Source: Antonospora locustae (taxonomy: Eukaryota; Microsporidia). From it: a stretch of DNA of 64,000 bases. Under the pieces are notes generated by a model. That model saw only the letters and a program-made list of their open reading frames with translations. It was not told the origin of the DNA and did no database searches. The position numbers were made by a program, and so were the translations under genes. The stretch spans positions 62,001-126,000 of the forward strand of contig CM017447.1 in the NCBI GenBank assembly GCA_007674295.1, written 5' to 3'. The stretch's first letter is position 1, and every line of letters begins with the position of its first letter. Shown in pieces: positions 48,341 to 55,235 of the stretch.

Positions 48341-49105
48341 ATGAGAAACTACAAGAAGGACGTAAAAGAAATTTTGGCACGAGGAAACAAGACAGTATGT
48401 TTTGACTGCAATATGCCAAATCCGCAGTGGGCATCTGTTACATTTGGAATATTCATATGCTTGGAATGCGCAGGCACACATAGGTCATATGGCGCAAGCA
48501 CGTCCAGAGTGAAGAGTGTGAACATGGACGACTGGAGCGAAAGAGAATATCTAGCCATGCATCTTGGGGGAAACCGTGATTTTGAGAGCTTTGTTGCCAA
48601 ACACAATCTAAACAGGAAGGAGGATATGTTCTACAAGGGGAAACTTGTTGCAGAGTATGCTGAAAGGTTGAAGGCGAAGATAGACCAGATCGCAACAGAA
48701 AAGACAGAAAAAGTGCATGAAAGTGTTCTGCAGGAAAGAGGCAGAAAAGATATGAAGATGCATGCATCAAATGCGATGCATCATCGTGAAAGAAGACAAG
48801 AGACTGGCAGAAGGCCGCTGACCAGTACATTCTGGGGATCCAGAGAGAAATCATCCATTCACCATGCTCTGAACACAACTGTAATGGTTGTGGGAAAGTC
48901 CGTGGCTGCCGGTGCCCGAATCATCAAAGAAAAAACGGTGGAATACGGGGAAAAGCTGTCCGAAAATGTTGTAAAGCCGTCCATCAGAATGCTCAAGGAG
49001 AGAAGAGTGCTGGGGGCAAAAAGAACACAAGAGAGCACAAATGTTGTTGATGTCAGGCCAAAGGAAGTGCAGAAGGAGGATGCATCGTGGAGCAGGTGGG
49101 ATTAG
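48341..49105 (+). CDS. GCS1: ARF GTPase-activating protein (GCS1/ArfGAP1-like)
   Basis: Stimulates GTP hydrolysis by ARF in COPI traffic. The 254 residues open with the ArfGAP zinc finger C-x2-C-x16-C-x2-C ([10 protein letters not shown] ... [14 protein letters not shown], about 20-50) with the catalytic Arg in HRSYG. Then [24 protein letters not shown]. The C-terminal part is basic and helical, with amphipathic stretches that could bind membranes, and ends in SWSRWD, similar to the Trp-based coatomer motif of ArfGAP1. ATG 48341 has CCC eight bases upstream. Confidence 0.92.
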   Translation: MRNYKKDVKEILARGNKTVCFDCNMPNPQWASVTFGIFICLECAGTHRSYGASTSRVKSVNMDDWSEREYLAMHLGGNRDFESFVAKHNLNRKEDMFYKGKLVAEYAERLKAKIDQIATEKTEKVHESVLQERGRKDMKMHASNAMHHRERRQETGRRPLTSTFWGSREKSSIHHALNTTVMVVGKSVAAGARIIKEKTVEYGEKLSENVVKPSIRMLKERRVLGAKRTQESTNVVDVRPKEVQKEDASWSRWD

Positions 49106-49207
49106 CTCTGCTTTTCCTGTGGTTTTGATGAATAAATAAATATACGATAAATTGTAACCGCGCACAAGACGTAGAACTCCTATTCATAAGACTTAACAGC
49201 AGGCCCT

Positions 49208-49753
49208 ATGATTGACGAAATACACGGCGGAGAGTTAGTGCGCTTGTTAATCGAAAACACAAACAGGTCCAGGTTTACAACACGAAAGGACATTCGCTCC
49301 TTTGTAAAGGTTGACAGACATAGCTTCAATGATGTGATTAACTTTCTTGTTGAGACACTTGGTACTCTGGGTCTTTCGCTGTCGGCGCCTACTAATACGT
49401 ATGAGAGTGATGTTTTCTTTCTTACGAGAAGAACCAATAATACATGCATCAAAAAGATAAAAACACGGGAATATTCCTCAAAGTTCTACAATCTTGTAGT
49501 TGTAGCGTCGCTGATTCACATGGAGAACAAGTGTGTAGAGCTGGGCAGGCTCATGGATTTTCTTCACAAGATATTTGGTGAAAAGAGTGCCGAGGATGTT
49601 GTTTCTGAACTCAAGAGAAGAAAGTATATTAAAGTTGAGAAGAAAGATGAGGAGATGGTTGTAACATACGGGTGGCGGTTCAACATCGACTTTGTTGATT
49701 TTGACCCTTTTGAGTTCTTCTCTGAAAATGTCATCTGGGCGCAGACAGACTAG
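49208..49753 (+). CDS. NSE3: MAGE-homology protein, probable NSE3 of the SMC5/6 complex
   Basis: Tandem winged-helix (MAGE) protein. The 181 residues fit the MAGE layout: an N-terminal ELVRLLIENTNRSRFTTRKDIRSFV block (about 9-33), FNDVINFLVETLGTLGLSLSA with a following YESDVFFLTRR, then VVVASLIHMENKCVELGRLMDFLHKIFG (about 99-126) and SELKRRKYIKVEKKDEEMVVTYGWRF near the end. Nse3 binds Nse1 and Nse4 in SMC5/6, which works in recombination repair. ATG 49208 has CCC one base upstream. Similarity is distant, so the assignment needs a profile search. Confidence 0.65.
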   Translation: MIDEIHGGELVRLLIENTNRSRFTTRKDIRSFVKVDRHSFNDVINFLVETLGTLGLSLSAPTNTYESDVFFLTRRTNNTCIKKIKTREYSSKFYNLVVVASLIHMENKCVELGRLMDFLHKIFGEKSAEDVVSELKRRKYIKVEKKDEEMVVTYGWRFNIDFVDFDPFEFFSENVIWAQTD

Positions 49754-49868
49754 TCAACGGCACATCATCACAATCTCGAGGTTTATTTTTGAAATTCAAC
49801 ATAATTAGGTTCTTTTAGAAGATCATTCCTGTTTCCCAGCAAAAAAAGACATGTGTGTGCAGTGCACT

Positions 49869-50813
49869 CTACAAATTTAGCTTTTTGCGATTTCTCTCCA
49901 TGTACTTTTCATAGTTGTCAAATATACGCTGAACTATGAGCTTTTCTGTCAGGTACGAGAACTCATGGTCAACTCTTGCTATTGCATAGTGGCTGCTGAT
50001 GAGATTGTATGCATCTGAGTGTTTGTGCTTTCCACATAGCACCTGCTTTGCACCGATTCTGCGCAGGAAGTCAGGTGTTATGACTTCAGGTGCCTCTATG
50101 ACCTCGTCAACATACCTGCAAGACAGTAGAACAAGCTTTCTTTCAAGAAAGCTTAATATTGGATACTCGCCATGTATTTTCTTTGCATTCTCGTCTGTGT
50201 AGAGACCCACAGTTACATGGCTTCCAATTGTGCTTGCATGCTTTAGCAGAGAGACATGTCCTGCGTGGAAAAGATCAAAGGTGCCATCAACAAATACAAC
50301 ACTCTCTCTGCTCTTATTTTTGATTGATGATGAAAATATGTCAACAAGATCCTTCTGGTACTCCTGGAATTGGCAGGTCTTTCTTTCCGTATTGGTCCTC
50401 CTCAGTAGCATGCGTCCAACTATCTCCGTGGTAGATATTCCCTGTGTTCTCTCAAACTCGCCATAAATATCATGTGCCCTTGCTTCTCTGTAGCAGTCGT
50501 TTCCATCCGCATCGTTGACAGTGTCGTCGCTGTGAAACACCATCGAGCACCCGTACTTTCTCACAATCTCCATATCGGTCACAAAAGGTGCATCTTCAAC
50601 AAGCTCTGTTGCCCACCTGCAAGACCTAGCAACCTCGTACCTTTCGATGTCTTCCATGACAGGGAGACCCTTGTTGTGCAGTATGGATGCATTTGAATGG
50701 AGAGCTAAAACAACACCATCTCCCATCTCTCTTGCCTGTCTTAAGCCGTTGGCGTGTCCATAATGAAACAGGTCGTAGCATCCATCTACCCATACTTTTT
50801 CGTTTTTTTCCAT
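49869..50813 (-). CDS. ECT1: Ethanolamine-phosphate cytidylyltransferase
   Basis: Makes CDP-ethanolamine from CTP and phosphoethanolamine, the rate-limiting Kennedy step. The 314 residues hold two cytidylyltransferase folds: VWVDGCYDLFHYGHANGLRQAREMG (about 7-31) and VVFVDGTFDLFHAGHVSLLKHAS (about 171-193), each with the HxGH motif. The first keeps RYEVARSCRWATELVEDAPFV and HSDD; STTEIVGRML ends it. The tandem layout is PCYT2/ECT1, not CCT. ATG 50813 has CCC ten bases upstream on the coding strand. It feeds the phosphotransferase at 11.9-13.1 kb. Confidence 0.94.
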   Translation of the reverse strand: MEKNEKVWVDGCYDLFHYGHANGLRQAREMGDGVVLALHSNASILHNKGLPVMEDIERYEVARSCRWATELVEDAPFVTDMEIVRKYGCSMVFHSDDTVNDADGNDCYREARAHDIYGEFERTQGISTTEIVGRMLLRRTNTERKTCQFQEYQKDLVDIFSSSIKNKSRESVVFVDGTFDLFHAGHVSLLKHASTIGSHVTVGLYTDENAKKIHGEYPILSFLERKLVLLSCRYVDEVIEAPEVITPDFLRRIGAKQVLCGKHKHSDAYNLISSHYAIARVDHEFSYLTEKLIVQRIFDNYEKYMERNRKKLNL

Positions 50814-50931
50814 TGCGATTTAAGGGCTTGAAATGAAGTCCCTGATACAACGAAGGTCACAAACACACCCTCATACTATCACAAGCTAGTTTGCGCCACG
50901 GTATATGGAATAACAGTTGAAAAATAGATTT

Positions 50932-51381
50932 TTAGTTAGACTTTATGACGAGAGAAATTTCAACGTTAGAACCTTTTAAGAAAGTGGCAAACTTTTCAAG
51001 GACAGAAGGATACAGATGGGCACTAAAAGAGCGCCTGTGTACAGATATTCTGTATCTGCTCCATGTGTTGGTTCCTTCTCCACATGGCGACCTGCGTGTT
51101 GTGATTTTGCCCTTCTTTGTTTGGAGACGCTTTACACCCCCCATATCGGGTACAAGTGTCTTTGCGTAAGCATAGAAGTCTCTGCATACCTTCTCAATCT
51201 CCTCCACACTTGTGCCCTCAAGATTGATGTCAACAGAGTACTTTTTCTCGTCTATCTCTAGCTCCATGTCATGCTTCTTCTTGGCAAAGTCTACATCTGC
51301 GCCGCTGAGATCAACATCCACAGTGCATTTCTTGTCACCCATCTCAAAGGCAGTCTTATCACTTTTTTTTGCATCCTCCAT
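50932..51381 (-). CDS. RPS20: Ribosomal protein uS10 (RPS20) with an extended N-terminus
   Basis: Small-subunit protein uS10. Residues about 48-149 follow the family: KYSVDINLEGTSVEEIEKVCRDFYAYA, then KGKITTRRSPCGEGTNTWSRYRISVHRR (the diagnostic TTRKTPCGEG-TWDR block) and the end VEISLVIKSN. The 149 residues exceed human RPS20 (119). The extra N-terminal 40 or so residues contain KKCTVDVDLSGADVDFAKKK, an imperfect copy of the first strand-helix unit. ATG 51381 has CCCC three bases upstream. It converges with nothing and lies downstream of NC2-beta on the same strand. Confidence 0.92.
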   Translation of the reverse strand: MEDAKKSDKTAFEMGDKKCTVDVDLSGADVDFAKKKHDMELEIDEKKYSVDINLEGTSVEEIEKVCRDFYAYAKTLVPDMGGVKRLQTKKGKITTRRSPCGEGTNTWSRYRISVHRRSFSAHLYPSVLEKFATFLKGSNVEISLVIKSN

Positions 51382-51550
51382 GGTGGGGTAAAATTTTTCC
51401 TGTGAAGAACAGGATGTAAATGTACAAGCTCATCAGTTGATGTTTAGGATTTGTGTTTTCTGCAAGAGACACATAAAAGGCATCTTGTTTATGTAATCTA
51501 ATAAGTTATATGGCGGAGAAGCCCGCAGCAGTGTTTTATGTTGTGGCCAT

Positions 51551-51991
51551 CTATTCGCTCGTGCTTTCTTCTAAAATCGACTTATCCATATCCTCCCTGG
51601 CGTTTCTAAAGGCTGCCTCCTGCTGGTTCAGCAGCTCCTCCATTGTATATCTGGAGTTTAGCAGTGGATTGCGCTTCGAAGGCCTTTTCTTTGCCAGGTT
51701 CTGGTATTCTCCTAATGTGGCTTCGCACTCTTTTACATATCCGTCAAAGCCAAACTTCGACAGCGTCTGCATGATATGTTCAGGTGTTATTGTCTTCTTC
51801 TTTTTCTTCTCGCACATATCATACGCGCCTATTGATATGTATTGCACAAAGGAAACACCATACTCCAGAAGAACAGGGCGTAGATCCTTGACTATGCTTA
51901 TGCCCGCTGGTAGTGCACTTTGCACTATTCTGTCTATGCTAGCCTTGGGGAGTTTTGCATCCAACTCAAGCTTTTTGTCCAAATTCGCCAT
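51551..51991 (-). CDS. NCB2: NC2-beta/DR1, TBP-binding repressor
   Basis: Histone-fold subunit of negative cofactor 2, which binds TBP on promoters. The 146 residues show LPKASIDRIVQSALPAGISIVKDLRPVLLEYGVSFVQYISIGAYDMCEKKKKKTITPEHIMQTLSKFGF (about 14-82), matching DR1, and the C-terminal TMEELLNQQEAAFRNARE, matching the EELLRQQQELFAKAR tail that contacts TBP. ATG 51991, no CCC nearby. The alpha subunit is not in the window. Confidence 0.93.
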   Translation of the reverse strand: MANLDKKLELDAKLPKASIDRIVQSALPAGISIVKDLRPVLLEYGVSFVQYISIGAYDMCEKKKKKTITPEHIMQTLSKFGFDGYVKECEATLGEYQNLAKKRPSKRNPLLNSRYTMEELLNQQEAAFRNAREDMDKSILEESTSE

Positions 51992-52132
51992 GTTCTGTTT
52001 ATATTCTTATATTTATGTTTAAGGGGTAGTTTTGTTTACCCACTCTCAACAGACACTTGTGCTTTTTGGCAGATGCATCAAAGCAGATTCAGAATGCTGC
52101 AGGTGCATGCTCACATAGAACACGACAGCATT

Positions 52133-52933
52133 CTATGTGTTTTCAACAACCTGCAACGTCCTGTCTTCTCCTCCGCAGAGAATGTAGTGCCCATGCACAG
52201 CCATGCACTCGATGCTGCCTCTGCATTTTACATCCACGAAGGTGTCCTGCTTCTGCATTCTGATGAATCCGTTACATCCAAAGTAAACAGATGCACCGCT
52301 GCACAAAATGGACCTCACGCCTCTGTATGGGTACCTGGAGACTTGCTGTAATTGGGCATTGAGTGCACAGACACTGTCGCGAAGGACGATGTAGAGCTTA
52401 TCATCGCTGCTTTCAATCGTCCTGACCCCAGTGCTAAAGTACAAAACATTGCTGCTTCTTCTGTCCCAAACGCGAACGGTTCCGTCCATTGAGGAAGACA
52501 CTACTTTGTCTCCAGCCAGCACCTTCGTTACAATGTTGCTATGTCCAACAAATTTCGCAATCTCGCGCCCAGTTCTAGTGTCCCACATGCGCACGCTCCT
52601 GTCCGCAGACCCAGACACAAGAATACCGTTTGCATCCAAGGTTGTCACTGATTGTGTATGTCCGACGTAGTCAGTGACCACCTTGGATGTGCAGAGGTCC
52701 ACTGACTTTATTCTTCGGTCCTGTCCGCAGCTGTACATGTGGAGAGACGCCGTCTTAACGTCGTTGACGCCCATTTTGTGATGCGTGTATGTTACGAGGA
52801 GCTTGAGACCAGATAGAGAGAATACTTTGAGTGTTGTGTCCTCTGAGGCTGTGATTGCCATATTTTCCAGTGTGTCTATTGCGTTCAACGGGCCTGCATG
52901 CGACTTTATAACCTTCGTAAGTCGGTATGCCAT
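52133..52933 (-). CDS. WD40-repeat protein, unassigned
   Basis: A 266-residue beta-propeller. At least four WD repeats are legible: HAGPLNAIDTLENMAITASEDTTLKVF (about 15-41), HKMGVNDV ... YSCGQDRRIKSVD, HTQSVTTLDANGILVSGSADRSVRMWD (about 91-117) and HSNIVTKVLAGDKVVSSSMDGTVRVWD (about 132-158); the last repeats are eroded. Family not assigned; too short for a seven-bladed protein with extra domains. ATG 52933 has CCC three bases upstream; the frame is open to a TTG at 53017. Confidence 0.85.
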   Translation of the reverse strand: MAYRLTKVIKSHAGPLNAIDTLENMAITASEDTTLKVFSLSGLKLLVTYTHHKMGVNDVKTASLHMYSCGQDRRIKSVDLCTSKVVTDYVGHTQSVTTLDANGILVSGSADRSVRMWDTRTGREIAKFVGHSNIVTKVLAGDKVVSSSMDGTVRVWDRRSSNVLYFSTGVRTIESSDDKLYIVLRDSVCALNAQLQQVSRYPYRGVRSILCSGASVYFGCNGFIRMQKQDTFVDVKCRGSIECMAVHGHYILCGGEDRTLQVVENT

Positions 52934-52936
52934 TCT

Positions 52937-52939
52937 GGG
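52937..52939 (-). promoter_or_regulatory. CCC start signal of WD40 gene
   Basis: CCC on the coding strand, three bases before ATG 52933. Confidence 0.5.
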
Positions 52940-53047
52940 CAGGAGCAGCGCTGCATCAAAATAGGAAGCATGCTGATTTCTGCTAACAACCCCTACCGGC
53001 TTATCTTGGGCAGACAACGGACCTATGCAGGACCAAAGACCTACTTA

Positions 53048-53359
53048 TTATAACCAAGTGCTAACTTCTGCCATCAATTTTTCCCCTATTGCATTTACAT
53101 ACTCCAAACCATCGACTAGTGTCTTGTACACATTGTCGGATGTCTGTTGTTGCGGAGTTTTGAATTGCACTCTAAAAATGGCAACGTTTTCCGAGGGATG
53201 TGGCACTGTGTATCCACAAAGCTCAACATCACCACATCTTTTGTTTATTGCATATCTGAGGATGTTTAGAAGAGTGTGATCCTCATCTGCAATCGACACC
53301 TGATACTCATTTCGGGTTTCAAGCCTTTTGGTTTGCTCAGCGTCGTTGTTGTCTTCCAT
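53048..53359 (-). CDS. RPC19: RPC19/RPAC2, shared Pol I and Pol III subunit
   Basis: Alpha-like assembly subunit AC19 of RNA polymerases I and III. The 103 residues carry the signature DEDHTLLNILRYAINKRCGDVELCGYTVPHPSENVAIFRVQ (about 24-64), matching EEDHTLGN.LRY ... FCGYTIPHPSE, and a C-terminal helix. Human RPAC2 has 133 residues. ATG 53359 has CCCC one base up; the frame is open to a TTG at 53416. RPC5, a Pol III subunit, is at the right end of the window. Confidence 0.93.
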   Translation of the reverse strand: MEDNNDAEQTKRLETRNEYQVSIADEDHTLLNILRYAINKRCGDVELCGYTVPHPSENVAIFRVQFKTPQQQTSDNVYKTLVDGLEYVNAIGEKLMAEVSTWL

Positions 53360-53360
53360 C

Positions 53361-53364
53361 GGGG
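53361..53364 (-). promoter_or_regulatory. CCCC start signal of RPC19 gene
   Basis: CCCC on the coding strand one base before ATG 53359; selects this ATG over in-frame ATGs at 53383 and 53398. Confidence 0.55.
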
Positions 53365-53629
53365 CTTGCACATTCTCGTTCATATTCCATCCTCGCATCC
53401 AGCAGATCTCTTGCAAGAAGGCAAAGAGCTTTCTCCATTGGCATGTCTGCTTCTCAGTCTTTCCGTATCATATCACATGTTCTCAGCATGTCTTCTCGCA
53501 GATACATGAGTTTTTCTCAAGAATTCACAGGGTAGTTTAGCCTCGCATTCTTTGCATCATCCTAACGGAATGCAGTTAGGCAGACATCAACATACACTGA
53601 GAAGCCTGATTAAAATAGCTAAAACCCAG

Positions 53630-53893
53630 CTACTTACTGATAGGTGGCAGGTCCTTGGAGAAGATACGCTCCGAATCTCTTATGCTATACTTCTTTTTTT
53701 CAGATCTGTTGCTTGAGTAATAGTCAAGCGTCTTCGTCACTGGAGCACCCTGTGTGGTCTCTAGAAGCAGTGTCTCATACTTGAAGATCTCTCGCTCGAT
53801 TTTTTTCAGCTCTCTCTGTATGTTCTGTCTCTTGAGAAAGAGCTTTCTAACAAGAGAAAGCTGGTCCTCGTTGCGGTAGCATCTGTCTGACAT
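53630..53893 (-). CDS. EAF6: EAF6/MEAF6, histone acetyltransferase complex subunit
   Basis: Small subunit of NuA4 and NuA3 acetyltransferases. The 87 residues comprise a coiled coil (LVRKLFLKRQNIQRELKKIEREIFKYETLLLE, about 14-45), TQGAPVTKTLDYYSSNRS, and a basic end with SERIFS, matching the Eaf6 order (helix, TQG-x-I-x-x-G-x-D-Y, RIFS). ATG 53893 is directly preceded by CCC; the frame is open to a GTG at 53923. The tRNA-Tyr gene is 38 bp upstream, same strand. Confidence 0.85.
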   Translation of the reverse strand: MSDRCYRNEDQLSLVRKLFLKRQNIQRELKKIEREIFKYETLLLETTQGAPVTKTLDYYSSNRSEKKKYSIRDSERIFSKDLPPISK

Positions 53894-53896
53894 GGG
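53894..53896 (-). promoter_or_regulatory. CCC start signal of EAF6 gene
   Basis: CCC on the coding strand abuts ATG 53893. Confidence 0.55.
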
Positions 53897-53926
53897 CGCT
53901 GGTGTCTTTCTGGTGTGTTGCACAGC

Positions 53927-53930
53927 AAAA
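53927..53930 (-). terminator. Pol III terminator of tRNA-Tyr
   Basis: TTTT on the minus strand directly after the tRNA 3' end. Confidence 0.65.
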
Positions 53931-54014
53931 TCTCACGAGCTGGAGTTGAACCAGCGACCTAAGGATATCCACTAAATTCTACAGTCCTCCGCTCTGCCAC
54001 TGAGCTATCGTGAG
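53931..54014 (-). tRNA. tRNA-Tyr (anticodon GTA) with a 12-nt intron
   Basis: Read on the minus strand: acceptor CTCACGA/TCGTGAG with discriminator A, D arm GCTC/GAGC, anticodon stem GAGGA/TCCTT, T arm GCTGG-TTCAACT-CCAGC. The anticodon loop is CTGTAG plus A38 with a 12-nt insert (AATTTAGTGGAT) between positions 37 and 38, the canonical site for nuclear tRNA introns. Mature length is 72 nt. A TTTT run follows directly (plus-strand 53927-53930). Confidence 0.96.
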
Positions 54015-54109
54015 CTGCCTACAAACCTACGTATCAAAAAATATAGAGGCCCGTTGGCAGTGCAGAGAGACTTGAGACAAGAAGCACTAAGTAGAAAAAA
54101 AGAGCTTCT

Positions 54110-54256
54110 CTAAAGCTTCTGCAGAATTGCAAGAATCTCTTCCTCAATACGGAGAACGTCGTCCAATATGCGTTTCTTGTCTAGAATTGCATCGTCAAAG
54201 CTCTTCATGAGCTTTTCATAAAGTCTTGTAAGATCAGACGTGTCGACTATTCCCAT
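54110..54256 (-). CDS. 48-residue coiled-coil protein, unknown
   Basis: A very small protein: after MGIVDTSD comes one continuous amphipathic helix (LTRLYEKLMKSFDDAILDKKRILDDVLRIEEEILAIL) with heptad spacing of Leu/Ile. It might be a subunit of a helical complex such as a kinetochore or vesicle tether, but no family is recognised. Its ATG at 54256 is directly preceded by CCCC on its own strand, and that signal overlaps the start of the opposite-strand gene at 54255. The helical quality and start signal argue for a real gene; the length argues for caution. Confidence 0.5.
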   Translation of the reverse strand: MGIVDTSDLTRLYEKLMKSFDDAILDKKRILDDVLRIEEEILAILQKL

Positions 54257-54260
54257 GGGG
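54252..54260. promoter_or_regulatory. palindromic double start CCCATGGGG
   Basis: CCC-ATG on the plus strand (ATG 54255-54257) and CCCC-ATG on the minus strand (ATG complement 54254-54256) occupy the same nine bases. Each gene's start signal is the start of the other gene's coding sequence. Confidence 0.6.
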
Positions 54261-54563
54261 CTTCGCGAAAATGGTGATTTGGCAAACAGAGAGCGGGATG
54301 TCAATATACACGTTGTTTCAAGTAGCGAGAGCAGCGATAAAGATGCTGAGAATGTGGAAGAAGTAGAATCTGAAATCGACAAGGGCGTCTACAGAGCAAT
54401 TATGTACTGGAACTCGAGAAAGGATGCGTGGATGCAAGAGTGGATATCGAGGTTTGAGGTGGACTCTGGTACCATAAATCAACGGAAGCAGACTGGGAAA
54501 AGCACAAGAAGAGTAAAGAGAAAGTTTTATAACACAGAAAGGGCACGTGGTGCTACTCCGTAA
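54255..54563 (+). CDS. hypothetical nuclear-like protein
   Basis: A 102-residue protein that I do not recognise. Residues about 10-40 are acidic and Ser-rich (VVSSSESSDKDAENVEEVESEI); then GVYRAIMYWNSRKDAWMQEWISRFEVD, a Trp-rich helix pair (about 44-70), and a basic end (GKSTRRVKRKFYNTERARG) like a nuclear localisation signal. ATG 54255 is directly preceded by CCC. It shares its start palindrome with the minus-strand gene and its last 11 bases overlap the end of the ERCC1 gene. Confidence 0.65.
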   Translation: MGLRENGDLANRERDVNIHVVSSSESSDKDAENVEEVESEIDKGVYRAIMYWNSRKDAWMQEWISRFEVDSGTINQRKQTGKSTRRVKRKFYNTERARGATP

Positions 54564-55131
54564 AACTCATGTCAGCATATCTGCTTATCAGCTCCGCCTT
54601 GGTCTTTCCGACGCCAACTATATTCTCTAGGACCTGCGCGCTAGCGTTGAGAAAAGATCTGATGTTGGTGAAAGATATCTTGATATTCTTCAAGTCATTT
54701 TTGTTTGTCTTTGGAAATGCAGATATGAAGTTATCACGTGCGTCTTCGTACTTTCTCCTGGTGGCATGCGTCTTAGAGCTTTCCGTGTGCAGAGCCACAA
54801 TGAAGCGAGAGGATTCCTCCGGGCTAAAGCTCAACACCAATGCAAAGCTGTATGTGAATGCTATCTGAAAAAGCTCCTCAACATATGCAGCGTAGTCATC
54901 ATTGTCCACCTGCAGAAGAACCACTTTCATTCTGTAGACACCTATGCATCTTCTCAGCCGCCTTGATATATATTCTGGTTTGTGTATGTGAAATCTGAGA
55001 GACAGAAATAGAACGCCGGCTGCGTTGCCGATCTCGTAGTCAACCGTTGTGTTTGGGTCAAAGCGCCACATGCTCTTTGGCAAATACTCCAGCACGCTGT
55101 TGCCATTTTGCACTGTCGAGACCTTTATCAT
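54553..55131 (-). CDS. RAD10: ERCC1/RAD10, nucleotide excision repair endonuclease subunit
   Basis: Non-catalytic partner of XPF in the 5' incision of nucleotide excision repair. The 192 residues match ERCC1: WRFDPNTTVDYEIGNAAGVLFLSLRFHIHKPEYISRRL (about 21-58, compare DFVLGQ-x-CALFLSLRYH-x-LHPDYI), RMKVVLLQVDNDDYAAYVEEL, LVLSFSPEESSRFI, and a C-terminal helix-hairpin-helix (IVGVGKTKAELI). ATG 55131 has CCC six bases upstream; the frame is open to 55218. It overlaps the 3' end of the plus-strand gene by 11 bp. Confidence 0.9.
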   Translation of the reverse strand: MIKVSTVQNGNSVLEYLPKSMWRFDPNTTVDYEIGNAAGVLFLSLRFHIHKPEYISRRLRRCIGVYRMKVVLLQVDNDDYAAYVEELFQIAFTYSFALVLSFSPEESSRFIVALHTESSKTHATRRKYEDARDNFISAFPKTNKNDLKNIKISFTNIRSFLNASAQVLENIVGVGKTKAELISRYADMSFTE

Positions 55132-55137
55132 ACGGCA

Positions 55138-55140
55138 GGG
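55138..55140 (-). promoter_or_regulatory. CCC start signal of RAD10 gene
   Basis: CCC on the coding strand, six bases before ATG 55131. Confidence 0.5.
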
Positions 55141-55235
55141 AAAAACGCTAGCTAAAAGTACAATGATGCAAATAGTACTTTCAGAGACACGGCTTGTAGC
55201 CACATAAGACAAACACACATGGAAAGTAAATAAAC

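Noticed and set aside
52934..53017. 28-codon extension of the WD40 gene
   Set aside because: Begins at TTG and lies upstream of the CCC signal.
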